64,000 bases of DNA, from the NCBI GenBank assembly GCA_028819075.1, contig JAPPMM010000043.1, forward strand, positions 62,001 to 126,000. The letters run 5' to 3'. A model generated the notes under the pieces. It made no database searches. It was not told where the DNA came from and was given only the letters and a program-made list of their open reading frames with translations. The stretch is from Gammaproteobacteria bacterium. GTDB lineage: Bacteria > Gemmatimonadota > Gemmatimonadetes > Longimicrobiales > Gaopeijiaceae. This document shows, piece after piece, positions 8,162 through 17,028 of the stretch. A program made the translations under genes and the position numbers. Each line of letters opens with the position of its first letter. Position 1 is the first letter of the stretch.

Positions 8162-11100
8162 TCACGACACCAGCCCCGCCGCCGTCTCCACCTCGATCTC
8201 CTCCATCCCCAGCCGCCTCAACTCGGCGTTGACCTCGGCCAACTCGTCCGCCCAGACGGCCTGGAGCCGGGTCAGGTGACCGTCGAGCCGCTCCACCATG
8301 ATCTCGTAGACCGCGTACATGCCGCTTCCGGGGCGCCCGTCGCCCTGCTCGGACATCGACAGCAGGTTGGCCAGGCGGTTGTTCACCCTGATGGGGAAGT
8401 TGAGGGGATCCTGGTTGGACTGGTTGCGCACCTGGTAGATGTCCGCTTCCACCGCCGACGCGCTCTCCCGCAGCCGCTCGCCCGCGCCGGCCAGCCGCTC
8501 ATCGTCCGACGCCTCCAGCCGCTCGTCCAATTGCGCCTTCACGTTCCGGATCGCGATCACGGCCGAGTTGGCCTGGTGCACCCGGTCCCGGATCTCGACG
8601 CCGAACTCGTACTGGGCGACCAGATCCTCCTCGGTCACGTCGGTGATCCACGGGTGGGGGCGGACCTCCACCTCGGTGGTCTCGCTGCGGTTGCCAACGG
8701 TGAGCCGCGCCGTGTACATGCCCGGCAGGACCGCGGGCGCCATCGTACGCACGCCCCAGAGGATCATCCCCGGGAAGGTCGCCGGCGGATCCGTGCGCAG
8801 GTCCCAGCGCAGCCGGTTCAGCCCCGCCTCCAAAGGCAGCGCCGGACCCGCCCAGCGATCCCGCTCCTCGCCTTCCACGGCGGGCTCGAACGTGCGCACC
8901 ACATCGCCCGACGCGTCCACGATCTCGAGCGTCGCATCCCCCGGTTCATCGGCGAGCCACCACGAGAGCACCACCCCGTTCGCGGAACGATACGCGGCCG
9001 CGGGCTCGAACAGCACCAAGTCGCGCCCCGTCGTCCCCGGCTGGATCTGCCGCAGCGGCGCGATGTGGTCGAGGACCCAGAAGCCGCGCCCGTGGCTCGC
9101 CATCGCCAACTCGTCGTGCTCGGGGATCACGTCGGTGATTGGGATGTCGGGGAGGCCCGGGTTCAGCTCCTGCCAGGAACCGCCGTCGTCAAATGAGATG
9201 TAGACGCCGTGGTTGGTGCCGGCGTACAGCAGCCCCGCCCGGTTCGGGTCCTCGCGGATCGAGTTCACGTAGGCGTCGTCCCGGATTCCGTCAACGATTC
9301 GGGTCCAGGTCGCCCCAAAATCATCGGTTTTCCATACGTGGGGCCGAAAATCATCGAGTAGAGCGCGACGGGCCGAAACGTAAGCCCGCCCTGCGTCGAA
9401 CGCCGAGGCGTCGATGAGGCTCACGCGCCCGAAGTCCGGCATGTCGGGGGGCGTCACGTCGGTCCAGTTCTCGCCCCCGTCGCGCGTCACGTGCACGAGC
9501 CCGTCATCGGAACCCGTCCAGATCACGTCGATGTCGACCTTGCCGGGACCCACGGCGAAGATCGTCGCATAGACCTCGGGGCCGTTCATGTCGCCGGTGA
9601 TGGGCCCGCCGGAACGTCCCAGCGTCATGGGGTCGGCGCGGGTGAGGTCGGGGCTCAGCACGTCCCAGTTGGTGCCGCCGTCGGTGGTCCGCCATAGCCG
9701 GTTCGACGACGCGTACAAGACGTCGGGATCGATGGGCGAAAAGATGATGGGAAAGGTCCACTGCCAACGCTCGACCATGTCCAGGGCCGGCTCCCCGGAG
9801 TAGAACCAGGGGTAGGGATTGACCTCGCGCGAGGTGCCCAGGCGCCGGTTGAACCGGTCGATGTAGCGGCCGTTGTTGGTGCCCGAGAAGAAGACGTCGA
9901 GGTCCTTCGGGTCGGGCGCGATATAGCCCGGTTCTCCGCCCCCGGCCACGTAGTGCACGCCCATCGAGCCCTCGGTGATCGCGGGGGCCCGCGCGTCCGC
10001 GGCTGCGGCTGCGGCGGTGTCGGCGTCGTCCGCATTCGCGGCTGCCGCGAGGGCTTGCTCGAAGCTACCCGCGTTCCAGTCTGACGGCAGGCAGAGCGTG
10101 CTGTTGTCGTGCTGCGACCCGCAGATGTGCCACGGGACGTGCGCCGTGGTAACGCCGTGGTAGAACTGCGCGGTGGAAAACTCCTGGTCGGTCCAGTCGC
10201 TCCCGGTGGTGAAGCTCACCGCGCCGCCGCCGTCGTTGGCCACCACGACGTGCGCGGGATCGTCGGGGTCGATCCAGAAGTCGTGGAAGTCGACGTGGGT
10301 GCCGTTGTTGATGACTTCGTAGGTGGCGCCGCCGTCGGTGGAGCGGAAGAGCGAGGTGTTCTGCACGTACACCACGTCCTCGTCGTGATGGTCCGTGAAG
10401 ACGTGCGTGTAATAGAACGCCCGCTGCCGGATTCGCCGCTCGTCGTTGACGAGCTCCCAGGTCGCGCCCGCGTCGTCCGAGCGGAAGAGGCCCCCGTCGT
10501 CGTGCTCGAAGAGGGCGTAGACCCGGTTCGAATTGGCGCTCGAGACCGCCACCCCGATCCGGCCCACGACGCCCTCGGGCGGCATCCCCGGATTGCGGGT
10601 CATCTCGGTCCACGTGCTCCCGCCGTCGACGCTTTTGAACATGCCGCTGCCCGGCCCGCCGGAGGACATCGTGTACTCCTTGCGGAAGGCCTCCCAGAGC
10701 GACGCGTAGAGCACGTCGGGGTTGTTGCGGTCGATCGCGAGGTCGATGGCGCCGGTGCGCTCGTCGCGGAAGAGCACCCGCTCCCAGCTGTCGCCGCCGT
10801 CGGTGCTCCGGAAGACGCCCCGCTCCTCGCTTGGCACGCCGTACTTTCCGAACGACGCCACATAGACGATGTCCGGATCGGTGGGATGGATGCGGATCTT
10901 GGAAATCCCGTCCGATTCGTGGAAGCCGATGTGCTCCCAGGTCTCGCCCCCGTCGCGGCTCCGGTAGACGCCGTCCCCGGGCAGGATGTTGCCGCGAATG
11001 CAGGTCTCGCCCGTGCCGATGAAGACGAGATCGGGGTCGGTTTCGGCGACGGCAACCGCGCCGACCGAAGCCGACGTGATCTTGAAGTCCGTCACCGGGA

Positions 11101-11371
11101 ACCATTCCTCGCCGCCGTCGACGGTCTTCCAGAGGCCGCCCCCGGTCGCGCCGAAATAGGCCTCCTGCGGGCGCCCCTTGACGCCGCTGACCGCGATGGA
11201 ACGGCCGCCGCGGTCGGGACCGAGGTTGCGCCACGAGTAGCCGGCCAGGAAGGCCGAGTCGAGGACGACGGGTGTCTGGGCGTGGAGAGTGGAGGCGAGG
11301 GGGGTCAGAGCGGGAGCGACGGCAGAGAGCGTCGTGACGAGCAGAAACGGCTTGAGGCGGAGGCGCTTCAC
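8162..11371 (-). CDS. Exported Asp-box (BNR/sortilin-like) beta-propeller protein
   Basis: A large secreted protein of about 1,070 residues. At least nine Asp-boxes of the S/T-x-D-x-G-x-T-W type are visible, for example SRDGGETWEHIG, STDGGDSWERV, SVDGGSTWTEM, TTDGGTNWDVL and SFDDGGSWQEL, which form the blade turns of sialidase or Vps10/sortilin-like propellers. The first propeller opens with NLGPDRGGRSIAV; a Ser/Ala/Asp-rich insertion lies near the middle, and the C-terminal ~300 residues add a beta domain and a helical end. The GTG at 11369-11371 has AGGAA upstream and starts a clear signal peptide (KRLRLKPFLLVTTLSAV), so it is preferred over the TTG at 11416. It is a paralogue of the protein at 17742-20852. 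Enzyme activity is not established for the family. Confidence 0.87.
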   Translation of the reverse strand: MKRLRLKPFLLVTTLSAVAPALTPLASTLHAQTPVVLDSAFLAGYSWRNLGPDRGGRSIAVSGVKGRPQEAYFGATGGGLWKTVDGGEEWFPVTDFKITSASVGAVAVAETDPDLVFIGTGETCIRGNILPGDGVYRSRDGGETWEHIGFHESDGISKIRIHPTDPDIVYVASFGKYGVPSEERGVFRSTDGGDSWERVLFRDERTGAIDLAIDRNNPDVLYASLWEAFRKEYTMSSGGPGSGMFKSVDGGSTWTEMTRNPGMPPEGVVGRIGVAVSSANSNRVYALFEHDDGGLFRSDDAGATWELVNDERRIRQRAFYYTHVFTDHHDEDVVYVQNTSLFRSTDGGATYEVINNGTHVDFHDFWIDPDDPAHVVVANDGGGAVSFTTGSDWTDQEFSTAQFYHGVTTAHVPWHICGSQHDNSTLCLPSDWNAGSFEQALAAAANADDADTAAAAAADARAPAITEGSMGVHYVAGGGEPGYIAPDPKDLDVFFSGTNNGRYIDRFNRRLGTSREVNPYPWFYSGEPALDMVERWQWTFPIIFSPIDPDVLYASSNRLWRTTDGGTNWDVLSPDLTRADPMTLGRSGGPITGDMNGPEVYATIFAVGPGKVDIDVIWTGSDDGLVHVTRDGGENWTDVTPPDMPDFGRVSLIDASAFDAGRAYVSARRALLDDFRPHVWKTDDFGATWTRIVDGIRDDAYVNSIREDPNRAGLLYAGTNHGVYISFDDGGSWQELNPGLPDIPITDVIPEHDELAMASHGRGFWVLDHIAPLRQIQPGTTGRDLVLFEPAAAYRSANGVVLSWWLADEPGDATLEIVDASGDVVRTFEPAVEGEERDRWAGPALPLEAGLNRLRWDLRTDPPATFPGMILWGVRTMAPAVLPGMYTARLTVGNRSETTEVEVRPHPWITDVTEEDLVAQYEFGVEIRDRVHQANSAVIAIRNVKAQLDERLEASDDERLAGAGERLRESASAVEADIYQVRNQSNQDPLNFPIRVNNRLANLLSMSEQGDGRPGSGMYAVYEIMVERLDGHLTRLQAVWADELAEVNAELRRLGMEEIEVETAAGLVS

Positions 11372-11455
11372 GGTGGCATTTCCTGTGGATTCGGGAGCGG
11401 GGATCGGCCGGGTCAAGCTACCGGAGCGACGGAGGATGCTACAAGCAAACGGCCG

Positions 11456-11863
11456 CTAACCGATTTGGTAGTCCAGGGCCAGCGCATGCTTGCCGTCCGC
11501 ATCCACGTGGATCTCCATTGTGCCCGACAGGCCCGCCAGCTCACCCGTTCCGGACCCCGGCACCACGTGGCCGTCGGTGCGCGGCGGAGCGCCGGCCTCG
11601 GCTATGCCCCAGTGATGGAGCACGAACGTGCCTTCGCGGCCCCCGAGCGTGCCCGAGACCTGTTCGGACGCGATGTAGCCCGCGTTCTCCAGCGGGCCTT
11701 CGGTGCTGGCACGGCACATGAGCAGCCGCACGCGGCCCTCTCCATCCAGATCACCCTGGTAGCGCTTTGAGACGCGCGCTTCAGAGAGGAAGGGGCCTTC
11801 GCCTTCATCAGCGTCGGGCACAGGATCCCAGCCGGTGATTTCGAAACTGGAGACGGTCTTCAT
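11456..11863 (-). CDS. DUF3224 domain-containing protein
   Basis: A 135-residue soluble protein of the DUF3224 family, which folds as a small beta-barrel related to allene oxide cyclase-like barrels. Typical features are the opening FEITGWDP, VSKRYQGDLDGEG, and the later FVLHHWG and GTGELAGLSGTMEI segments with a GSGTGEL turn. There is no signal peptide. No enzymatic role is established for the family. It is followed 40 bases downstream by the Asp-box giant on the same strand, but it is not obviously linked to it in function. Confidence 0.88.
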   Translation of the reverse strand: MKTVSSFEITGWDPVPDADEGEGPFLSEARVSKRYQGDLDGEGRVRLLMCRASTEGPLENAGYIASEQVSGTLGGREGTFVLHHWGIAEAGAPPRTDGHVVPGSGTGELAGLSGTMEIHVDADGKHALALDYQIG

Positions 11864-11895
11864 GAGCTGGAGTCCTTGGGCAGAGGATGATTGAA

Positions 11896-12195
11896 TTAGA
11901 GCGTGGGTGCGGACGGACGATAGGGTTCGACGTTGACCTCGCCTTCCCGCTGCCGGGTGCGGGCGATGTCGTAGGAGGCCTGCATCCGCATGAGCGTGTC
12001 CATCTTCACCCCGAACGCCTTCTCGATCCGTAGGGCCATGATGCCGGACAGGCTCGACCGACCATTCAGAAATGTGGAAAGCGCCGGTCGGGACACTCCG
12101 AGCACCTTCGCGGCGGCAGCGACGGTCAGCCGGTGGGGTTCGATCACCTCGGTCTTCACGAAAGCACCGGGGTGTGGGGGATTCAGCATGCGCAT
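11896..12195 (-). CDS. higA: HigA-family antitoxin (XRE helix-turn-helix), apparently orphan
   Basis: A 99-residue Xre-type DNA-binding protein of the HigA antitoxin family. The N-terminus MRMLNPPHPGAFVKTEVIEP is the family hallmark, followed by the helix-turn-helix LTVAAAAKVLGVSRPALSTF and the SLSGIMALRIEKAFGV segment. Starts are possible at 12195 (ATG) or 12189 (ATG). HigA normally follows a higB toxin in the same operon; the sequence upstream on this strand (12196-12560) encodes no HigB-like protein in any frame that I can see, so the antitoxin may be solitary or acting in trans. The opposite strand upstream encodes a lipoprotein. Confidence 0.85.
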   Translation of the reverse strand: MRMLNPPHPGAFVKTEVIEPHRLTVAAAAKVLGVSRPALSTFLNGRSSLSGIMALRIEKAFGVKMDTLMRMQASYDIARTRQREGEVNVEPYRPSAPTL

Positions 12196-12336
12196 GTGCG
12201 ACTCCCGGCTAGTGGCGGCGCAGACCTGGATGGGCGATGTTCTCGGATTCTTACCGCGAAGTGTTGCGTGACGGTTTACGGAGATCAAGGGACGGCTCGG
12301 AGGCTGATCCCAAAATGCCAGGTTGGTCCGGTCACG

Positions 12337-13083
12337 TTGTGGATCAGGGGTGAGAGCCGGCTGACGAAGACGATCCCGCGGTTCATCGCGGTTGCGATCG
12401 TTGCGCTGTCCGCTGGTTGCCGGAGCCTTCCGACCGACACCGGCGAGGCCGTGGCCTTCCACTTCGATTTCGATGAGGGACCGCTGGGGTTCGTCGCTGG
12501 CTTCGCCGACTATCCTCCTGCTCATGAGGAGATCTACGAGTTGACATCCGGGCACCGTGCGCTCCCACCGCCTCTCGAGTCGCGGTCCGGGCTGTTTATT
12601 TCCGGTGTCAACAGAAGTGACGATCTGTTCATGTTCTTCAAGGGACTAATCGCCGGCCTGACCCCCGACGCGAGCTACGCCGTCGAGGTCAGCGTGGAAA
12701 TCGCGACGAGCACGCCGTCCGGTTGCGTCGGCGTCGGGGGTGCGCCGGGCGAGAGCGTCTGGATCAAGGCTGGCGTGACCGCCGAAGAACCGCTCGCGGT
12801 CATGGATGATTCCTACCTGCGCATGAACGTCGACGTCGGAAGTCAGTCCAACAGCGGCACGCAGGCGGTGGTGCTCGGCGACGTGGCCAACTCGCGGCAG
12901 TGCGAGCAGTCCCCCGAATGGGAACTCAAGGCCCTGGAGAGGCAATCGATACCGGCAAGTCTCTCCGTGCCCGCCGATGGCCGCGCGTGGCTCCTGATCG
13001 GCGCCGATTCGGGATTCGAGAGCCGGACGGACGTGTACTTCACGCGCGCGTCGGTTACGCTGACGCCGAGTCCGGGGGGATGA
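12337..13083 (+). CDS. Conserved lipoprotein of unknown function
   Basis: About 248 residues. The N-terminus has basic residues, the hydrophobic run FIAVAIVAL and the lipobox LSAGC, so it is a lipoprotein. The start is uncertain: TTG at 12337 places this signal correctly, while the frame itself stays open to 12133, overlapping higA on the other strand. The mature part begins with VAFHFDFDEGPLGFVAGFAD and contains SDDLFMFFKG, PSGCVGVGG and WLLIGADSGFES, a pattern shared by a widespread set of uncharacterised secreted proteins that look like beta-sandwich (galactose-binding-like) domains. I cannot assign a ligand. It is followed at once by the macro/transposase chimera. Confidence 0.65.
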   Translation: MWIRGESRLTKTIPRFIAVAIVALSAGCRSLPTDTGEAVAFHFDFDEGPLGFVAGFADYPPAHEEIYELTSGHRALPPPLESRSGLFISGVNRSDDLFMFFKGLIAGLTPDASYAVEVSVEIATSTPSGCVGVGGAPGESVWIKAGVTAEEPLAVMDDSYLRMNVDVGSQSNSGTQAVVLGDVANSRQCEQSPEWELKALERQSIPASLSVPADGRAWLLIGADSGFESRTDVYFTRASVTLTPSPGG

Positions 13084-13089
13084 TCGGAG

Positions 13090-13635
13090 ATGGCTCCTGC
13101 TCCATTGGGAGGAATGGCGGCGGGATCGTCGGCAAGGATGGTGGTTGTCGTTGGCGATATCACGAAGCTTACGGTGGACGCAATCGTCAACGAGGCGAAC
13201 CGGTCGCTATTGGGTGGTGGCGGGGTGGACGGCGCCATCCACAGGGCCGCCGGGCCGGGCTTGCTCGATGAATACCGTAATCTCGGGGGATGCGAGACCG
13301 GTGACGCCAAGATCACACGTGGGTACGGCTTGCCGGCGGCTCATGTGATCCACACCGTGGGGGTCGGCAGGCCCCAGTCCAACGGCTTCATCGAGCGGTT
13401 CCACCGCACGCTCCTCGAAGAACATCTCCGGATCAAGGGACGGACGACCTGGTACGAGACCGTCGAGGAGATGCAGAAGGATCTGGACGTGTATCTTGAG
13501 ACCTACAACCGGCGCCGGCCCCACCGCGGCCGCGGCATGGAAGGGCGGACGCCCTACGACGTCTTCAAGGCCGGGATCCCCCGAAAGCGAACCCGCAAGC
13601 CCTCAGCCGGGAAGGAGGTGAAGAAGGCAGCGTAG
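13090..13635 (+). pseudogene. In-frame chimera: truncated macro domain fused to transposase C-terminus
   Basis: A 181-residue open frame made of two unrelated halves. Residues ~17-91 are the first half of a macro (ADP-ribose-binding) domain: [16 protein letters not shown], then [18 protein letters not shown] and HVIHTVG, exactly where the fold should continue. At residue ~92 it switches to the C-terminus of an IS481/IS3-type transposase: [20 protein letters not shown] (with the third catalytic acid of the DDE triad), [11 protein letters not shown] and GRTPYDVF. The macro domain lacks its second half including the second phosphate loop, and the transposase lacks its first two acids, so neither activity is expected. 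The likely original start is ATG 13138. An insertion followed by deletion explains the join. Confidence 0.85.
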
Positions 13636-13684
13636 AACCTGACCTCGGTGAGGCCGGGTGTCAGGTGATTACCATACTTGTACA
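13363..13684 (+). mobile_element. Insertion sequence remnant (IS481/IS3-like), right part only
   Basis: The transposase coding part starts abruptly at about 13363 inside the macro-domain gene and ends at 13635. After it, CCTGAC (13638-13643) and GTCAGG (13660-13665) form an inverted repeat, then TGTCAGGTGATTACCATAC and TTGTACA run to 13684, which looks like the terminal region of the element. No matching left end or target duplication is seen. Just beyond lies the AT-rich foreign gene. Confidence 0.6.
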
Positions 13685-13698
13685 CGCCTTGTGCTCAA

Positions 13699-14535
13699 TC
13701 AATACCGTCTTTGGAGGTACTTCGTTACCACGAATCTGGGGATGTAAGGCTCGCGCCTAACGTCATCCATCAGATCCCAGAAAAGGTGTTTCCCAAGCTG
13801 TGATTTGATTCCACTGGGAAATCGATAACGATATCGTGCGATCCTTGGGTTTTCGTCCCACCACGTCTCCACGTATTCTCGTCGTCTTGCACTCGCGTAC
13901 TCGTAGATTCCCCATCTCACGTCATTCAGATGTTGCGCGATAGTGCTCGCATGGTACACTAGGATATCATCGAAAAAATGGTCGTAAAATTCAGGTAATG
14001 CGATCATGCACTTTTCTATGTCTACTTGTACTCCGTTTTTTTCTAGGATTTCGCCAAACTTCTTCCCTTGGCGTGTCAATTGTGTGTAGTTGTGTTTACA
14101 GATATTACCACAACTAGTGATGAAGTCGCGTCTCTTGATCTTTAGGTCTATTGTGAGATCTAACGAAGGAAACCATCTCTGCTCTATGGTAACTTCCTCA
14201 CCAAGCCACTGATCGAAATTGGCCACGGCCGATGAAAGCGGTTCTATGCTGTCGCTCAAGAGTGGCTGATGGCATACCAAACGAAGTAGGCCAAGGTAAT
14301 TGTCGGAGCCGCCGAAGAACTCTCTTGGTATTGAAAAGAAATCGGCCAGAAGGATACTGAAGTATGCGTGATGCGTGGGCGTGTTGAACCGTATTTCAGA
14401 TCCGTAAGGAGCGATGGAGAACGTCATTGTTTCGTTGTTGACCATATCGTCGATGAGATCTAGCGACGCCTTGACAGCGGCAACCTCAACTTCCAGTGGT
14501 GATAAACCTAGTTTGTCCTTCAGGGATTTAGACAT
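13699..14535 (-). CDS. AT-rich uncharacterised protein, probably horizontally acquired
   Basis: I do not recognise a named family. The 278-residue protein (ATG at 14535 with AGGTGAG upstream; a GTG at 14547 is also possible) is mostly helical, has no signal peptide or membrane segment, and is rich in aromatic residues. Notable segments are RRDFITSCGNICKHNYTQL (a charged helix with Cys and His), LPEFYDHFFDDILVYH, and the C-terminal PSGIKSQLGKHLFWDLMDDV and RFVVTKYLQRRY. Its base composition is clearly more AT-rich than every neighbour, with many A/T third positions, so it is probably foreign. A helical RNase-like (HEPN type) fold is a thought only; the spacing R-x11-H does not match the usual R-x4-6-H motif. 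Confidence 0.7.
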   Translation of the reverse strand: MSKSLKDKLGLSPLEVEVAAVKASLDLIDDMVNNETMTFSIAPYGSEIRFNTPTHHAYFSILLADFFSIPREFFGGSDNYLGLLRLVCHQPLLSDSIEPLSSAVANFDQWLGEEVTIEQRWFPSLDLTIDLKIKRRDFITSCGNICKHNYTQLTRQGKKFGEILEKNGVQVDIEKCMIALPEFYDHFFDDILVYHASTIAQHLNDVRWGIYEYASARRREYVETWWDENPRIARYRYRFPSGIKSQLGKHLFWDLMDDVRREPYIPRFVVTKYLQRRY

Positions 14536-14556
14536 CGTAGGTCTCACCTACCCCCG

Positions 14557-17028
14557 CTACCCCAACTCCTCCAACACCCTTTCCGGCCGCAACGGCAGCC
14601 TCCGCATCCGCACCCCCGTCGCGTCGAAGATCGCGTTCGCAATCGCCGCCGGCACCGGCCGATGCGACGGCTCCCCCGCCCCGTAAGGCCGCAGATCCGG
14701 CCGGTCCGGGTTCGGGTCGCCGTTCACCATCACGACGTCGATCTGCTCGGGCGTGTCCATGTGCGTGAGGGTCGGATGGGTGCGCCAATCGACGCTGGTG
14801 ACCTTCTCGCCGTCGAAGCGGACCTCCTCGTAAAGCGTCCGGCTGATCCCGTGCAGCAAGTTGCCCTGGATGGTGCTCTCGAGGCTGTTCGGGTTGATCA
14901 CCAGGCCGCAGTCGTGGGCGCACACCATGCGCCGGACCCACACCCGGCCGGTCTCACGGTCGACCTCGACCTCGGCGACCACGGCGATCGTGGTGCGGGC
15001 GCGATACGCGTACGCGATGCCCCGCCCCGTCAGCACGCGCCCGCTCCCCACCGTCCCGGGTGACGGGCGCGCGTCCCACCCGTACGCCTCCGCCGCGGCC
15101 TCGACCACCGCGATCGAGCGTGCTCGGCGGAAGGCCTCGTCGTCATCGGTCGTCCCGCGCAGCAGGCGCAGCCGGAACTCGATCGGATCGGCACCGGCGG
15201 CCGCGGCCAGCTCGTCGATGAACGACTCCCCGGCGAAGGTCGTCTGCGGGCCGTTGGGGTCGCGCAGGTTGCCGGTGCGGAGCGGCGTCTCGAACGCCAG
15301 CGGGAAGCGGACCGCCCGCGTCTCCTGGCGCCGGTTCGGGATGTGGTACATCTCGTCGGGGCCGCGCCCGCCGCCCGGAGACGGCCGCTCGGGCCGGAAG
15401 CCCATCAGTTGCGCGATCAGCACGGTGCGGGCCTGGTTGTATCCCACGTGCGCGTAGTTGGCGATCCGGCCGCGATAGTCCAGCGCGACCACGTTGCTGT
15501 CCGCGTCCAGCCCCCCGCGCAGGTCGATGGCGAACGCGGGGCCCTTCGTGTCCCACGCCGTCTCCTCGTGCCGCATCCACTGCACCCGCACCGGGCGGCC
15601 CAACTCCCTGGCCAGGTACGCGGCTTCGAAACCCGCGTCGTCCGCCGCCGTGCGCCCGTAGAGCTGGGGCCCGTCCATCCAGATCACCCGCACCTGCTCC
15701 GGATCCATCCCCAGGAACTCGGCGATCCCGGTCCGGTGGCTGTACGGCTTCATGTCGTTGGTGTAGATGGTCATCTGGCCATCCGAGGGGTCGGCCAGAG
15801 CGTGGGCGGGACCGATGGCGGTGTGCCCGTGGAAGGGGATGTCGTACGCGGCTTCGACAACGGTCGCGGCGCTCGCCAGCGCTCCGTCGGGGTCCCCCTG
15901 CGCCTGCGCCGCGCCGCGTCCACCCGAGCCCGGCACGCGCTCCGCGCTCCGCATGTAGTCGAAGAGATCGTCGGATGCCGGGAAGGGCGCCGTGGCGGGC
16001 TTCTCCCACTCGACCACGAGGCGTTCCGCGGCCTCGATCGCCTGCTCCTCGCGCTCGCACACCACCGCGACGTAGTTGCCCTCGCTCACCACGCGGATGA
16101 AGCCCGGCAGGTCGCGCACCGACGACTCGTCGATGGCCGCGAGCGTCGCCCCCGCGAAGGGCGGGCGCACATTCCGGGCGTGCACCATGCCCGGAAGCCT
16201 CACGTCGACGGCCCACTCGAGCGACGCATCGACCTTCCCCGGGATGTCGTAGCGCGGGATCGACTGGCCGACCAGCTTCAGGTCCTGCACCGGCTTGATG
16301 CTCGCGACACCGGTGGTCGCGTTGATGTTGCCCCCGGTCAGCGCGACATCGAAGCGCCCGCCGCCGATCAGCTCGCCGTAGGTGACCGTCCGCGCGGGAT
16401 CGTCGCGCAGCGAAATCACGCCCTCGCTCACGCTGAGTCCCTCCACGGGCACGCCGAAGCGTTCCGACGCCATCTCCAGCAGCACGCGCCGGGCCTCCGC
16501 CGCGATCCGGCGTCCAACCATGGCGTCGCGCTCGATCGCATCCGAACCCCCCGAGCCGCCCTGGTCCACGGTCATGTCGGTCCGGCCCATGACCACCGTC
16601 GCCTGATCGAAGGCGAGGTCGAGCTCGTCGCACATCATCTGCTGGGTGGCAGTCCCGGTCCCCTGCCCGCCATCGGTCTTGCCGACGTAGAAGGTCGCGG
16701 TGCCGTCCTCGTGCACGACCAGCCACGAGTCGAGCTGAAGGAAGTCCGGATCGGGATAGGAAGCCGGCTCGGAGGACTCGTCCCCGGCAGGCTCTGTCCC
16801 AAAGCCCCATCGGCCCGCCCCGGCTGCGCTCACGCCGCTCACCCCGAAGACGAACAGTCCCGAAGTCTTGAGAAAGTCGCGGCGGGATGTGGTTCCGCCC
16901 CAGCGCGCGAGCGCGTCGTCGAGCGCCGTGGGGACCTGACCGTTCACCCTTGCCCGGCCTGCGCGCTCATCGGGCTCGCCCTCTCCCTGCGTCCGTCCGT
17001 TTCGCGCATCGCGTCGCCCGCCGCTCAT
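14557..17028 (-). CDS. Molybdopterin-binding subunit of xanthine dehydrogenase-family oxidoreductase (IorB-like)
   Basis: An 823-residue catalytic subunit of the molybdenum hydroxylase family. A twin-arginine motif TSRRDFLKTSG (~residues 47-57) followed by a hydrophobic segment shows Tat export with folded cofactor. Molybdopterin-contacting glycine-rich segments include GKTDGGQGTGTATQQM and GQLYGRTAADDAGFE, and the catalytic base Glu786 lies in GAGEPSHRP near the C-terminus. The layout with a single 2Fe-2S partner and no FAD subunit resembles isoquinoline 1-oxidoreductase and periplasmic aldehyde oxidoreductases. The stop/start overlap with the upstream iron-sulfur subunit (4 bases) shows one operon. 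The substrate, an N-heterocycle or aldehyde, cannot be told. Confidence 0.9.
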   Translation of the reverse strand: MSGGRRDARNGRTQGEGEPDERAGRARVNGQVPTALDDALARWGGTTSRRDFLKTSGLFVFGVSGVSAAGAGRWGFGTEPAGDESSEPASYPDPDFLQLDSWLVVHEDGTATFYVGKTDGGQGTGTATQQMMCDELDLAFDQATVVMGRTDMTVDQGGSGGSDAIERDAMVGRRIAAEARRVLLEMASERFGVPVEGLSVSEGVISLRDDPARTVTYGELIGGGRFDVALTGGNINATTGVASIKPVQDLKLVGQSIPRYDIPGKVDASLEWAVDVRLPGMVHARNVRPPFAGATLAAIDESSVRDLPGFIRVVSEGNYVAVVCEREEQAIEAAERLVVEWEKPATAPFPASDDLFDYMRSAERVPGSGGRGAAQAQGDPDGALASAATVVEAAYDIPFHGHTAIGPAHALADPSDGQMTIYTNDMKPYSHRTGIAEFLGMDPEQVRVIWMDGPQLYGRTAADDAGFEAAYLARELGRPVRVQWMRHEETAWDTKGPAFAIDLRGGLDADSNVVALDYRGRIANYAHVGYNQARTVLIAQLMGFRPERPSPGGGRGPDEMYHIPNRRQETRAVRFPLAFETPLRTGNLRDPNGPQTTFAGESFIDELAAAAGADPIEFRLRLLRGTTDDDEAFRRARSIAVVEAAAEAYGWDARPSPGTVGSGRVLTGRGIAYAYRARTTIAVVAEVEVDRETGRVWVRRMVCAHDCGLVINPNSLESTIQGNLLHGISRTLYEEVRFDGEKVTSVDWRTHPTLTHMDTPEQIDVVMVNGDPNPDRPDLRPYGAGEPSHRPVPAAIANAIFDATGVRMRRLPLRPERVLEELG

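Noticed and set aside
13699-14535. HEPN ribonuclease assignment for the AT-rich gene
   Set aside because: The R-to-H spacing does not fit the HEPN motif, so function is left open.
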